Source: a virus. Taken from it: a stretch of DNA of 43,856 nucleotides. The DNA lies in the IMG/VR virus record IMGVR_UViG_3300023049_000127, positions 1-43,856 of that record. One strand, written 5' to 3'. The notes under the pieces are model-generated. The model was not told the DNA's origin and ran no database searches. It worked only from the letters and a program-made list of their open reading frames with translations. A program made the translations under genes and the position numbers. The first letter of the stretch is position 1. Each line of letters starts with the position of its first letter. Positions 31,634 through 39,646 of this stretch are shown here, piece by piece.

Positions 31634-31772
31634 CTCTTTCTCCTTGAATTTATTTAAGTTCAAAGAGATTAAAGAAAAACTTACATAAAGTAAAAAGAAA
31701 TATTTGACATAAGAAATATTTATTCGTAATTTGTTTTTATTGAACTAAAACAGAACTAGAGAAGAATAAAAG
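31634..31772. promoter_or_regulatory. Divergent control region between the two arms
   Basis: This 139-base AT-rich gap separates the leftward and rightward operons. A plus-strand TTGACA (31704-31709) with a weak TAATTT 17 bases later (31727-31732) could drive the replication operon. The 11-base sequence AAGAAATATTT occurs twice in direct orientation (31695-31705 and 31711-31721), 16 bases apart, flanking and overlapping the TTGACA: a likely operator. I see no clear minus-strand promoter pair. Confidence 0.5.
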
Positions 31773-33128
31773 ATGCACGAACTTTCGAGAAAATTATCAT
31801 CGGATTTATATATCCCATCCCCTCCGGGGCTCGACTACTTCCCCTTTCAACGAGCGGGAATTGAGTACGCGTATCGAAATCCAAATCATAATACATTAAT
31901 AGGAGACGAGCCCGGCCTAGGGAAGACGATTCAATTCATAGGATATTGTAATTTAATAGGGGCCATGAATATCCTTATTATCTGTCCGGCGTCCTTAACG
32001 ATGAATTGGGCTCGAGAGATGAAGAAATGGCACGTCGGGAACCCTACTATCCAAATAATATTTAGTAGTAAGCAAGAACTAAATCCACTAGCGGACGTTC
32101 ATATAGTTAGCTTCTCCTTAATCATAAATCAAGAGGTTAACGCGTTTCTCCAAAGAAAGAAGCCGGACGCGACTTCAATAGATGAAGTTCATTATCTGAA
32201 AAACCATAAGGCCAAGAGAACTAAGGCCGCATATATAGACGCCGGAAACCTTATGGACGGGGCTAGTAACGTGATACCGCTCTCCGGGACTCCTATCATT
32301 AATAGGCCCATAGAAATCTTTGAGACTGTAAATAAACTATGTCCTCAAGCGATTGATCATATGAACTACGAACAATTTGCCATCGCTTATTGTGGGGGCT
32401 ATTGGGATAGAGAAGGCTTTCACGATCAAGGGGCCACTAATTTAGCCCAATTAGGATCCAAACTTCGAGGCTCTTTCATGGTGCGGAGAAGAAAAGAAGA
32501 GGTCTTGACGGATCTTCCGGGGAAGACTGTAAATATTGTCTACCTAGAACCAACTAAAGAAGCTTCCCGTCTCGTTAAAGAGATGAAGAAATATGACATT
32601 GAGGAGATTATAAAATTTAAAGGCGTTCCCATTCACTACGACGGGCTTTCAACTCAAAGACGTGAGCTAGGAGAAGAGAAAGTGGCGGCGGCGATTGATT
32701 ATATCAAAAACCAATTGGATAGCGGTAGAAACAAAGTAGTAGTATTCGCTCACCATAGAGAAGTCCTACTCATGCTCGCGGAAGGTTTGGAAGAATATGG
32801 AGTTTGTTTACTCTATGGAGGAACCAAACCCGGGATCACTAGACAAAATTTAGTCGATGATTTCCAAACTAATCCTCTTAAAAGAGTATGGGTTGGAGGA
32901 ATAGGCCCTTGCGGAGAGGGAATAACCTTGACAGCTTCCGATTATTTGTGTTTTGTAGAGCCGGATTGGGTTCCGGGGAAAAACGATCAAGTAATAGATC
33001 GAGTCCATAGGATAGGCCAAGTATGGGCCGTATTAGCGGAATTTTTAATTTACGAAGGGAGTTTGGACGAAAATATTCTCCGCTCTTCCGGGAAGAAACA
33101 AAAGAATATAAGGGAGATTATGGCATGA
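31773..33128 (+). CDS. SNF2-type DEAD-like helicase (SMARCAL1/HARP-like)
   Basis: A 451-aa SF2 translocase: Walker A IGDEPGLGKTIQ (residues about 43-54), motif Ia ILIICPASLTMNWAREMKKW, Walker B DATSIDEVHYLKNHKAK (DEVH), motif III PLSGTPIINRPIEIFE, C-terminal motifs KVVVFAHHREVLLMLAEGL, GITLTASDYLCFVEPDWVPG, and DQVIDRVHRIGQ (motif VI). This is the compact SNF2 layout of phage annealing or fork-remodelling helicases. It is the first gene of the replication operon. The ribosome site before ATG is weak (GAGAAGAAT). Confidence 0.92.
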   Translation: MHELSRKLSSDLYIPSPPGLDYFPFQRAGIEYAYRNPNHNTLIGDEPGLGKTIQFIGYCNLIGAMNILIICPASLTMNWAREMKKWHVGNPTIQIIFSSKQELNPLADVHIVSFSLIINQEVNAFLQRKKPDATSIDEVHYLKNHKAKRTKAAYIDAGNLMDGASNVIPLSGTPIINRPIEIFETVNKLCPQAIDHMNYEQFAIAYCGGYWDREGFHDQGATNLAQLGSKLRGSFMVRRRKEEVLTDLPGKTVNIVYLEPTKEASRLVKEMKKYDIEEIIKFKGVPIHYDGLSTQRRELGEEKVAAAIDYIKNQLDSGRNKVVVFAHHREVLLMLAEGLEEYGVCLLYGGTKPGITRQNLVDDFQTNPLKRVWVGGIGPCGEGITLTASDYLCFVEPDWVPGKNDQVIDRVHRIGQVWAVLAEFLIYEGSLDENILRSSGKKQKNIREIMA

Positions 33129-33238
33129 AAGTATTAGTTAAAACTAAGGCCGAACTTTTAAAGGCAAAATGGAAAGAGAACATTAGGGCGATCCATTGGA
33201 GATTATATCATCCAAGTTTCGGAGGTGCTAAAGAGTAA
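33125..33238 (+). CDS. Small protein coupled to the helicase (37 aa)
   Basis: ATG 33125 overlaps the helicase stop (ATGA). Product MKVLVKTKAELLKAKWKENI, then RAIHWRLYHPSFGGAKE, basic, ending at TAA 33236. The frame is the same as that of 33290..33649, with only this TAA and 17 sense codons between the two. It may be a short protein on its own or the amino end of a longer gene cut by the stop. No family recognised. Confidence 0.5.
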   Translation: MKVLVKTKAELLKAKWKENIRAIHWRLYHPSFGGAKE

Positions 33239-33289
33239 AATTGGGGAGCCCAAAGAGGCCGCCTTTCTTGTGATCAAATAGAGAATTTA

Positions 33290-33649
33290 TTGGGTCAAGA
33301 GGTTCAAGTAGAGAAGTATTGGAAAGTTAATAGGCCCCATTGGGTTGGGACTACCTATACTAATAAAATGATCCCAATGTTAACAATCGTTTTCACTAAT
33401 AAAAGCGGGAGAACAATTAAAGCTCACCTCCCGACGAACGCCTTCAAAGGGTTCAAGGTGTCCGATTGGAATAAGGACAATAAGTTTAAAAAGATAGGAG
33501 CGAAGTGGGGCCATAGAGATTTAACTATGTCCATAAGCGGAAATTATATAAAGGCCGGATGCACTAGAGTAACTAAAGAACAAGCATTAGAAACATTAAA
33601 AGTATTAACAAAGTCACTTGGATACAAGATGACAAAAAGGAGAAGTTAA
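33290..33649 (+). CDS. Unknown basic protein (119 aa)
   Basis: Start uncertain: TTG 33290 gives GQEVQVEKYWKVNRPHWVGT; ATG 33368 (MIPMLTIVFTNKSGRTIKAH) is the first ATG. Neither has a good binding site. The frame is open upstream to TAA 33236. The protein is beta-rich then helical with a basic end (VLTKSLGYKMTKRRS). It lies between the helicase and the 254-aa protein. A nucleic-acid role fits charge and position but is not shown by any motif. Confidence 0.6.
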   Translation: MGQEVQVEKYWKVNRPHWVGTTYTNKMIPMLTIVFTNKSGRTIKAHLPTNAFKGFKVSDWNKDNKFKKIGAKWGHRDLTMSISGNYIKAGCTRVTKEQALETLKVLTKSLGYKMTKRRS

Positions 33650-33650
33650 G

Positions 33651-34415
33651 ATGATGACAGAAAAACAAGTATTCGTAGAACTATTCGTAGAGATCGGAGT
33701 TAGCTTCACAAAAGCCGCTCAAAGATTAGCTTCGTCTATTACGGACGCTCCGGTTCAAACAACGGAAACAAAAGTAGAAGAAACTCAAGTAGAGACTAAA
33801 GTAGAAACTAAAGTAGACGCTCCAAAAGAGACGGCTCAAGACGGTTTCGGACTTTCGGCTATGTCTAACAAAGAAGCGATGGACTTGGTAACGACTACCG
33901 AAGACGACGCTACTCTAAGACTTATCGGGAAGGAAGAACAATCTCGAGGATCAAAAGCCCGTAAAGGTGTTATGAAGGCGATCCAATCTAAACTAGAAAA
34001 ATTAAAAACTCCTCCGGCTCAAGCGGAAGTAATTAACGAAGAGAAATCTTTTACAATAGAATTTCCGGCCCTAACGGCTCCGGATCAAAAGTCTTTCATG
34101 GCTCAATTCGCGAAGTTATCAGAGGCCCAAAAAGGCTCTTATTTTAACGGCGAGATTGATTCCCTAGGAAAGTCATTAGTAGCGGCTTCGGAAGCTCCTA
34201 CGGCTTCAAATGAAGGCGAATTTGAGGACTTAGGGATGGGAGACGATGCTCCAACTTCGGGAATCACTCAAGAAGTATTAAGAGAAAAATTAAAAGCATA
34301 CGCTAAGAAGAATGGCCCGGATAAGGCTTACGCGGTTCTAGCTCACTTTGGAGCGAAGAAGATAGCGGAATTAGACGCTTCTAAATATGATGAAGTAGCG
34401 GCGGAATTAGCTTAA
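33651..34415 (+). CDS. Acidic replication-operon protein with KARK-motif domain (254 aa)
   Basis: AAGGAGAAG lies before ATG 33651. Layout: a helix (FVELFVEIGVSFTKAAQRLA); a linker rich in ETKVE repeats (TETKVEETQVETKVETKVDA); a small domain MSNKEAMDLVTTTEDDATLR, then KARKGVMKAIQSKLEKLK, similar to the C-terminus of 16704..17066; an acidic linker; and a C-terminal helical domain EKLKAYAKKNGPDKAYAVLA, HFGAKKIAELDASKYDEVAA, which resembles the end of several phage replication accessory proteins. Probably a protein- or DNA-binding accessory factor; no enzyme motif. Confidence 0.75.
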   Translation: MMTEKQVFVELFVEIGVSFTKAAQRLASSITDAPVQTTETKVEETQVETKVETKVDAPKETAQDGFGLSAMSNKEAMDLVTTTEDDATLRLIGKEEQSRGSKARKGVMKAIQSKLEKLKTPPAQAEVINEEKSFTIEFPALTAPDQKSFMAQFAKLSEAQKGSYFNGEIDSLGKSLVAASEAPTASNEGEFEDLGMGDDAPTSGITQEVLREKLKAYAKKNGPDKAYAVLAHFGAKKIAELDASKYDEVAAELA

Positions 34416-34966
34416 TGCACTTAATGATCGATTTAGAAACTCTAGGAACCAAGCCCAACGCCGTCGTATTAACGGCGGGGCTTGTCCTCTTCGACCACAA
34501 ATTAGGGATCGTCGATGGAATAGAGTTGATTTTGGATGTCCAAGAACAATTGGACGCCGGGAGAACCATTAGCGAATCGACTTTAAAGTGGTGGTTTTCA
34601 CAAGGGAACGACGCAAAAAGAATCTTTGATAATTTAACCGGCGACGGCCAAAAGAAGAAAGGGATTATTATGTCCCACTTTTGTGAGGCCTTAGACGAAT
34701 TTATATACAAACATAATATCAAAAGAAAAGATCTTATAGTTTGGGGGAATGGCCCTACCTTCGACGTAACAATGGTCGAGGATATTTTTGGCCATCAAGG
34801 TTATGAAGTTCCTTGGAAATTTTGGAATATTTGTTGTTTAAGAACCTTTAACCGGGCGACGAAATATAATTCCAAACATAAAAGAGAAGGCGTCCATCAC
34901 AACGCCCTAGACGACGCCCGCTATCAAGCGGAGTGCGTGATTAAAGCCTCGGGAGGGAAGTTATGA
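34415..34966 (+). CDS. DnaQ-like 3'-5' exonuclease (DEDDh)
   Basis: A 183-aa exonuclease: MHLMIDLETLGTKPNAVVLT (D-x-E), LIVWGNGPTFDVTMVEDIFG (D of the second motif) and REGVHHNALDDARYQAECVI (H and D of the DEDDh end). The polymerase in this operon also has its own exonuclease domain, so this separate enzyme may process recombination or RNA ends (Rv2179c-like). It overlaps the neighbours (TAATG upstream, ATGA downstream). Confidence 0.9.
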   Translation: MHLMIDLETLGTKPNAVVLTAGLVLFDHKLGIVDGIELILDVQEQLDAGRTISESTLKWWFSQGNDAKRIFDNLTGDGQKKKGIIMSHFCEALDEFIYKHNIKRKDLIVWGNGPTFDVTMVEDIFGHQGYEVPWKFWNICCLRTFNRATKYNSKHKREGVHHNALDDARYQAECVIKASGGKL

Positions 34967-36159
34967 CAGCTCATGCAATTTTAGGAGCTTCGAGTTCAAA
35001 AAGATGGATGACGTGTCCAGGATCTGTTAAGCAATCGAGGGGGATCCCTAATGGGCCTAGCTCTCAACCGGCGGAGCAAGGAACGGCGGCTCATACTTTA
35101 GGAGAATGGTGTTTAGAAAAACAATGTGATCCAAGAGAATTTAAGGGCGAAATTATCACAACGGACGAAGGAAACTCGTTTGTCGTTGATAACGATATGA
35201 TCGACGCGGTTCGAGTTTACTTCGAAATCGTTCGAGATCAAGCAATAGCGCAAGGGTTGAAACTTACCGACGTTCAAATAGAAGCGAGATTTGATCTCCA
35301 ATGGCTTCATAAAGGAATGTTCGGGACGAATGATGCTTCTTTCGCTGTCCCTTTTGGGGACTTATATATTTATGATTACAAGCATGGGGCCGGGATTTCG
35401 GTCGATGCGATAGACAATACTCAAATGGTTTATTATGCGATTGGAGCTTCATACAACGTTGAGAGAGGCGAGTGGGAAGATTACGAAAATATCCATATGA
35501 CTATAGTTCAACCGAGAGCATATCACGAGGATGGAGAAGTAAGGACTTGGACAATTTCAATGGACGAGTTAAAAGAGTGGGCCAAGAAATTAAAAGTAGC
35601 GGCGATTGCTACCGAAGCTCTTGACGCCCCTCTTAACCCTAGTGAAGATGGATGTCATTGGTGTAAAGCCGCGGCTAATTGTCCGGCGATTTACTCAAAG
35701 GCCAAAGAGGTAGCTCAAATCCACTTCTCTCCGATAGTTCCGGAAGGTCATAACGATAAGATCGTAGATGCCTTGACACTCGAAGAGTGCGTGAATGTAA
35801 TCAATCATAAATCTCTTTTAAAATCTTTTGTTTCCGCTTGTGAATGGCGAGTAGAAAACGCGATGCTAAGAGAGAGAAAAACCGTTGAAGGGATGAAGAT
35901 AATTAAAGGACGCGGCGGTCGTAGTTGGGTTGATGCCAACGACGCCCAAAGAGTTTTATCTCAAACTTTTTCAATGGGAGACATAATGAAAATGGAGCTT
36001 AAATCTCCCGCGCAATTAGAGAAAATTGTCGGAAAGAAATTAGTAGCCGGATTAGTTATCAAAAAAGAAGGGATGCTGAAAGTGGCCCCATTAAGTGCAA
36101 AAGGAAAAGCGATAACGCTTGACGAAGGGGATGACCTCTTCGAACCAATAACAAAATAG
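34963..36159 (+). CDS. DUF2800 Cas4/RecB-like nuclease
   Basis: A 398-aa protein. LGASSSKRWMTCPGSVKQSR, then SSQPAEQGTAAHTLGEWCLE is the start typical of this family, with Cys in W.TCPGS. The nuclease core is FGTNDASFAVPFGDLYIYDY followed by KHGAG (D...D-x-K). A Cys cluster SEDGCHWCKAAANCPAIYSK closes an iron-sulfur site with the first Cys, as in Cas4. It precedes the ssDNA-binding gene; this pair (DUF2800-DUF2815) is common in phage replication modules and probably acts in recombination or end resection. Stop is TAG. Confidence 0.88.
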   Translation: MTAHAILGASSSKRWMTCPGSVKQSRGIPNGPSSQPAEQGTAAHTLGEWCLEKQCDPREFKGEIITTDEGNSFVVDNDMIDAVRVYFEIVRDQAIAQGLKLTDVQIEARFDLQWLHKGMFGTNDASFAVPFGDLYIYDYKHGAGISVDAIDNTQMVYYAIGASYNVERGEWEDYENIHMTIVQPRAYHEDGEVRTWTISMDELKEWAKKLKVAAIATEALDAPLNPSEDGCHWCKAAANCPAIYSKAKEVAQIHFSPIVPEGHNDKIVDALTLEECVNVINHKSLLKSFVSACEWRVENAMLRERKTVEGMKIIKGRGGRSWVDANDAQRVLSQTFSMGDIMKMELKSPAQLEKIVGKKLVAGLVIKKEGMLKVAPLSAKGKAITLDEGDDLFEPITK

Positions 36160-36168
36160 GAGTCGATC

Positions 36169-36780
36169 ATGGCAAAAGAAGAAGTAAAAAAGTACAAAAC
36201 ACCGGAATTTAGAGTTTCGTTTCCTAAAGTTTTCAAAGCGGAAGCTTTCAAAGAAGGGGATACTCCAAAGTTCTCTATCACAATGTTATTCGACAAGAAG
36301 GCCCAAGCCTCTTCGGAATTTAAAGCATTAAAAGCCGGAGTAAAAGAAGCCTTCGTAAAACACCACACGGCGGCGACGTGGGGCGCTACTCCGAAAGATG
36401 CTTTTGGATGGCCGGTTGGATATTACAACCCATTCAAAACTCCGGACGCGGAAATGATCGAGAAATACGATGGATACGACGCGGACACTATTGTAGTTAG
36501 AGCATCAACTCAATATAAAATCCCGGTAGTAGACGAAAACGTAATAGAGTTCCAAGATCAAAACTTATTTTATGCCGGTTGTTACGCATGGGCGGTCTTA
36601 GCGGCTAATCCATATGGAAAACCAAACGCAATAAATAAGGGAGTTAGTTTCTTCCTTAATGGTGTTCAAAAAACGAGAGACGGAGACGCGTTCTCGGGAA
36701 GAGCAAGAGCGGAAGATATGTTCGAAAATGTAGCTTCTAACGATGCGACACCGGGAGCGGACGAAGATTACGGATTTTAA
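36169..36780 (+). CDS. Single-stranded DNA-binding protein (DUF2815)
   Basis: A 203-aa OB-fold protein: YKTPEFRVSFPKVFKAEAFK, KFSITMLFDKKAQASSEFKA, YNPFKTPDAEMIEKYDGYDA, LFYAGCYAWAVLAANPYGKP, GVSFFLNGVQKTRDGDAFSG match DUF2815. It ends SNDATPGADEDYGF: an acidic tail with terminal Phe, as in SSB and T7 gp2.5, with the same last five residues as the primase-helicase. It coats ssDNA and recruits partners by the tail. A binding site lies before ATG 36169 (AGGAG). Confidence 0.88.
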   Translation: MAKEEVKKYKTPEFRVSFPKVFKAEAFKEGDTPKFSITMLFDKKAQASSEFKALKAGVKEAFVKHHTAATWGATPKDAFGWPVGYYNPFKTPDAEMIEKYDGYDADTIVVRASTQYKIPVVDENVIEFQDQNLFYAGCYAWAVLAANPYGKPNAINKGVSFFLNGVQKTRDGDAFSGRARAEDMFENVASNDATPGADEDYGF

Positions 36781-36829
36781 TTTTTAACGGGGGGGCGAAA
36801 TCTCCCCACATACTTCAAGGAGAAGAGAG

Positions 36830-37117
36830 ATGAATAGAAATGAATTAGTGACAAGTGTTGCGAAGAAATTAAACCTTCCAAAGAACCAAGTAGACAGCGT
36901 TTTAACGACTTCTATTGAAACAATTAAAAAGACAGTTAAGACAGGCGACGACGTTTCTCTTATCGGTTTTGGTACTTTTACAAAAACTAAAAGAGCGGCG
37001 AGAATGGGGATGAATCCATCTACCGGAGAGAAGTTACAAATCAAAGCGAGCGTAGTTCCTAAATTTAGACCGGGAAAAGCTTTCAAAGAATTATTAACTC
37101 CAAAAGCTAAGAAGTAA
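36830..37117 (+). CDS. HU/IHF-family DNA-bending protein
   Basis: A 95-aa histone-like protein: MNRNELVTSVAKKLNLPKNQ, VDSVLTTSIETIKKTVKTGD, DVSLIGFGTFTKTKRAARMG, MNPSTGEKLQIKASVVPKFR, PGKAFKELL. GFGTF and the R-x-G-x-NPxTGE arm with the Pro that intercalates into DNA are all present. AAGGAGAAGAG precedes ATG. It likely helps origin opening, recombination or packaging. Confidence 0.95.
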   Translation: MNRNELVTSVAKKLNLPKNQVDSVLTTSIETIKKTVKTGDDVSLIGFGTFTKTKRAARMGMNPSTGEKLQIKASVVPKFRPGKAFKELLTPKAKK

Positions 37118-37119
37118 TT

Positions 37120-39168
37120 TTGACTCTCCACGCGACTATCGATTTTGAAACGAGATCAAAAGTAGACATCAAGAAGACCGGAGGATGGAGATATTCCGAG
37201 GATCCTTCTACCGATGTCCAATGTATTAAGTTCAAAGTTCCCGGTCGCGAGGAGATAAAATTGTGGACTCCAATGTTCGAAAGTGTCGAAGATATTTCCG
37301 AAACTATGGAGCCTTTATTTAAGTGGATTAATGATGGCGGTCTAGTAGAAGCGCATAACGCCCAATTCGAAGAAGCGATTTGGACGAACATAATGGTTAA
37401 ACGATACGGGGCTCCACTTGTCCGACCTTCGCAATGGCGTTGTAGTGCATCAAAAGCCGCCGCCTTGGCTCTTCCCCGCTCTCTTGAGGGCGTCGGAGGG
37501 GCTTTAGCACTTCCAATCGAAAAAGATATGGCCGGAAATCGATTGATGTTAAAAATGGCCAAACCAAAGAAACTAACTAAAGACGAAAAGAAAGCCCTAA
37601 TCGACGAAGGATGGGAACTATCCCCCGACGAGAAGACTTGGCTTCACGACATATATGGGGAGAAAACCTTGTGGCATGATAAGCCCGAGGACTATCTAAA
37701 ACTCTTTGATTATTGTCATCGAGACGTTGAGACCGAAGAAATGGCCTCCGAATCAATGATGGACTTGTCCCCGGAAGAGTTAGAGATTTGGCAATTAGAT
37801 CAAGAAATTAATAGAAGAGGGATATTTTGTGACAAGGGCCTTATTGAGAAAAGTATCGTTTTTATTGAAAAATATTCGGTTGTTCTTAATGAAGAACTCC
37901 GGGAAGTCACGAAAGGGGCGATCCAAACGTCCGGACAACTTAAAAAGATCTTGGCATGGCTCGAGGACGAAGGCGTTTTTCTTGATAGCCTCGCAAAAGC
38001 CCCACTCGAAGAAGCGTTGAAATTAGACTTCTTAAGCGATGAAGCCCGCCGGGTACTTGAGATCCGTCAAGCCTTGGCCATGACTAGTCCCAAAAAACTA
38101 GCGACGATGATTAATATGGCCGGAATGGATCATAGGATCCGCGGGACTTTAATGTATCACGGCGCATCAACGGGACGATGGAGTGGAAAAGGTATTCAAC
38201 CCCAAAACCTTCCTAGAGGAACCGTTAAAGGCGTTGATTCGTGCATTAAATCATTAGAGGACGACAACTACGAACAATTCGCCCACAAATATCCGGACGT
38301 CTTAGGAGCCATCTCTAGTTGTATTAGAGGGATGCTTTGTGCGGAGGAAGGAAATATCCTTCGTTGTGCCGATTTCTCCGCGATTGAGTGTCGAGTTCTC
38401 TTTTGGTTAGCCGAAGACCTAGAAGGCCTTGAGATCTATCGAACTCATGGGAAAGTATATGAATCAATGGCCGCGGATATTTACGCGAAGTTGATTGAGA
38501 ATATCACTAAAGACGAAAGACAATTGGGGAAACAAGCTATTCTCGGTTGTGGATATAATATGGGATGGAAGACGTTTATTACTACTTGCGAAGGCTATGG
38601 GATCATTATCGAGCCCGAAATGGCCAAACGAGTTGTCACGGCTTATCGAGCTAAATTCCATAGAGTTAATGCATTTTGGACAGAGACCGAAAACGCCGCC
38701 ATAGAAGCGGTCTTGAAGCCCGGAAAAGTTATCAAGAACGGACTAGTATTTTGGAAGAAACAAGGGGATTATCTATTTTGTAAGCTCCCAAGTGGTCGGA
38801 AAATTGCTTATTATGATCCTCGGATCATGCGTGGGGAAACCCCTTGGGGACAACCCAAAGACCTATTGACTTTTATGGGAGTCGATTCGAAGATAAGAAA
38901 ATGGACAAGACAAAAAACTTATGGCGGGAAGCTAGTGGAAAATATCACTCAAGCCGTCGCCCGTGATTTTATGGCCGCCGCGATGTTACGCGAAGAAGAG
39001 GCCGGTTATAGAATCATATTAACCGTTCATGATGAACTCTTGACCGAAAATAAAATAGGATTTGGATCTCTTAAAGAGTTCGAAGACATAATGGCCGAAG
39101 TCCCATCATGGGGGATAGGTTGTCCAATCGGCGTTGAAGGTTGGGAAGGGAAAAGGTTTAAGAAATGA
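37120..39168 (+). CDS. Family A DNA polymerase with 3'-5' exonuclease
   Basis: TTG 37120, three bases after the HU stop, is the best start; AAGAAG is a weak binding site. 682 aa. Exonuclease: TLHATIDFETRSK (D-x-E), LVEAHNAQFEEAIW, LFDYCHRDVETEEMA. Polymerase: GRWSGKGIQPQNLPRG, motif A LRCADFSAIECRVLFWLAED, motif B RQLGKQAILGCGYNMGWKTF, motif C ILTVHDELLTE. All catalytic Asp/Glu are present. This is the phage replicative polymerase. Its partners are probably the primase-helicase and ssDNA-binding protein with their shared tail. Confidence 0.95.
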   Translation: MTLHATIDFETRSKVDIKKTGGWRYSEDPSTDVQCIKFKVPGREEIKLWTPMFESVEDISETMEPLFKWINDGGLVEAHNAQFEEAIWTNIMVKRYGAPLVRPSQWRCSASKAAALALPRSLEGVGGALALPIEKDMAGNRLMLKMAKPKKLTKDEKKALIDEGWELSPDEKTWLHDIYGEKTLWHDKPEDYLKLFDYCHRDVETEEMASESMMDLSPEELEIWQLDQEINRRGIFCDKGLIEKSIVFIEKYSVVLNEELREVTKGAIQTSGQLKKILAWLEDEGVFLDSLAKAPLEEALKLDFLSDEARRVLEIRQALAMTSPKKLATMINMAGMDHRIRGTLMYHGASTGRWSGKGIQPQNLPRGTVKGVDSCIKSLEDDNYEQFAHKYPDVLGAISSCIRGMLCAEEGNILRCADFSAIECRVLFWLAEDLEGLEIYRTHGKVYESMAADIYAKLIENITKDERQLGKQAILGCGYNMGWKTFITTCEGYGIIIEPEMAKRVVTAYRAKFHRVNAFWTETENAAIEAVLKPGKVIKNGLVFWKKQGDYLFCKLPSGRKIAYYDPRIMRGETPWGQPKDLLTFMGVDSKIRKWTRQKTYGGKLVENITQAVARDFMAAAMLREEEAGYRIILTVHDELLTENKIGFGSLKEFEDIMAEVPSWGIGCPIGVEGWEGKRFKK

Positions 39169-39299
39169 GAAAAGTTATTACGTTTTTTAATTGGCCAATG
39201 GTTTTAGTTTGGGGAGGAAGTATCTCTCTTGGAGTTTTTACTTTGATTATGTTCTTTAAATGGATAGGGCCCATCATAGGACGAGCCCTAAATAATTAA
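39165..39299 (+). CDS. Small membrane protein at the end of the replication operon (44 aa)
   Basis: ATG 39165 overlaps the polymerase stop (ATGA). Product MRKVITFFNWPMVLVWGGSI, SLGVFTLIMFFKWIGPIIGR, ALNN: one hydrophobic helix at about 12-37. Its TAA (39297-39299) overlaps the stop of the convergent minus-strand gene by three bases. It is too short for other lists but the coupling supports it. Function unknown. Confidence 0.6.
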   Translation: MRKVITFFNWPMVLVWGGSISLGVFTLIMFFKWIGPIIGRALNN

Positions 39300-39646
39300 G
39301 AACAAATACGCTCTTTTACTGTTAAAACATTTTCAAATTGAGCGAAATCGGTATTTGAACCAATTACATAAGAAACCTCAAAAGATTGTTGAGGGCCCGA
39401 TCTCAATAGTTCGGTGTCTACTTCTCCCCAATCGATAGAAAGGATCCCACTAGAGTTCGCCTCTTTTGAAATCTTTCCTCCGGATTCGGTTAGAGTTAAA
39501 ACCGTCCCGTCTTGCTTATAAAAACAAGCCGAAATTTCCGTCGTTGAAGTTAAGTCTATAGGACGCTCCGTCCCGCACTCGTCTACTTCTACGAGTTGAA
39601 GTTGAAGAGGTCTATCCGATCCTTTAACTACTATTATTTCTTTCAT
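39296..39646 (-). CDS. Ig-like/BppU-type structural protein (116 aa)
   Basis: A 116-aa beta-rich protein: KGSDRPLQLQLVEVDECGTE, RPIDLTSTTEISACFYKQDG, LSIDWGEVDTELLRSGPQQS, FEVSYVIGSNTDFAQFENVL. The pattern D.....LTG...I...F, L........L.V.L and a final strand resembles the N-terminal domain of baseplate-upper-protein-type (BppU) tail proteins. It is the last gene of the leftward arm. Start by ATGA overlap. Probably a virion surface or fibre accessory protein. Confidence 0.65.
   Translation of the reverse strand: MKEIIVVKGSDRPLQLQLVEVDECGTERPIDLTSTTEISACFYKQDGTVLTLTESGGKISKEANSSGILSIDWGEVDTELLRSGPQQSFEVSYVIGSNTDFAQFENVLTVKERICS

Noticed and set aside
36781-36829. G-run and C-run (GGGG..CCCC) after the ssDNA-binding gene as a terminator
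   Set aside because: The stem is only four pairs and no T-run follows; it may be a mere leader structure for the HU gene.
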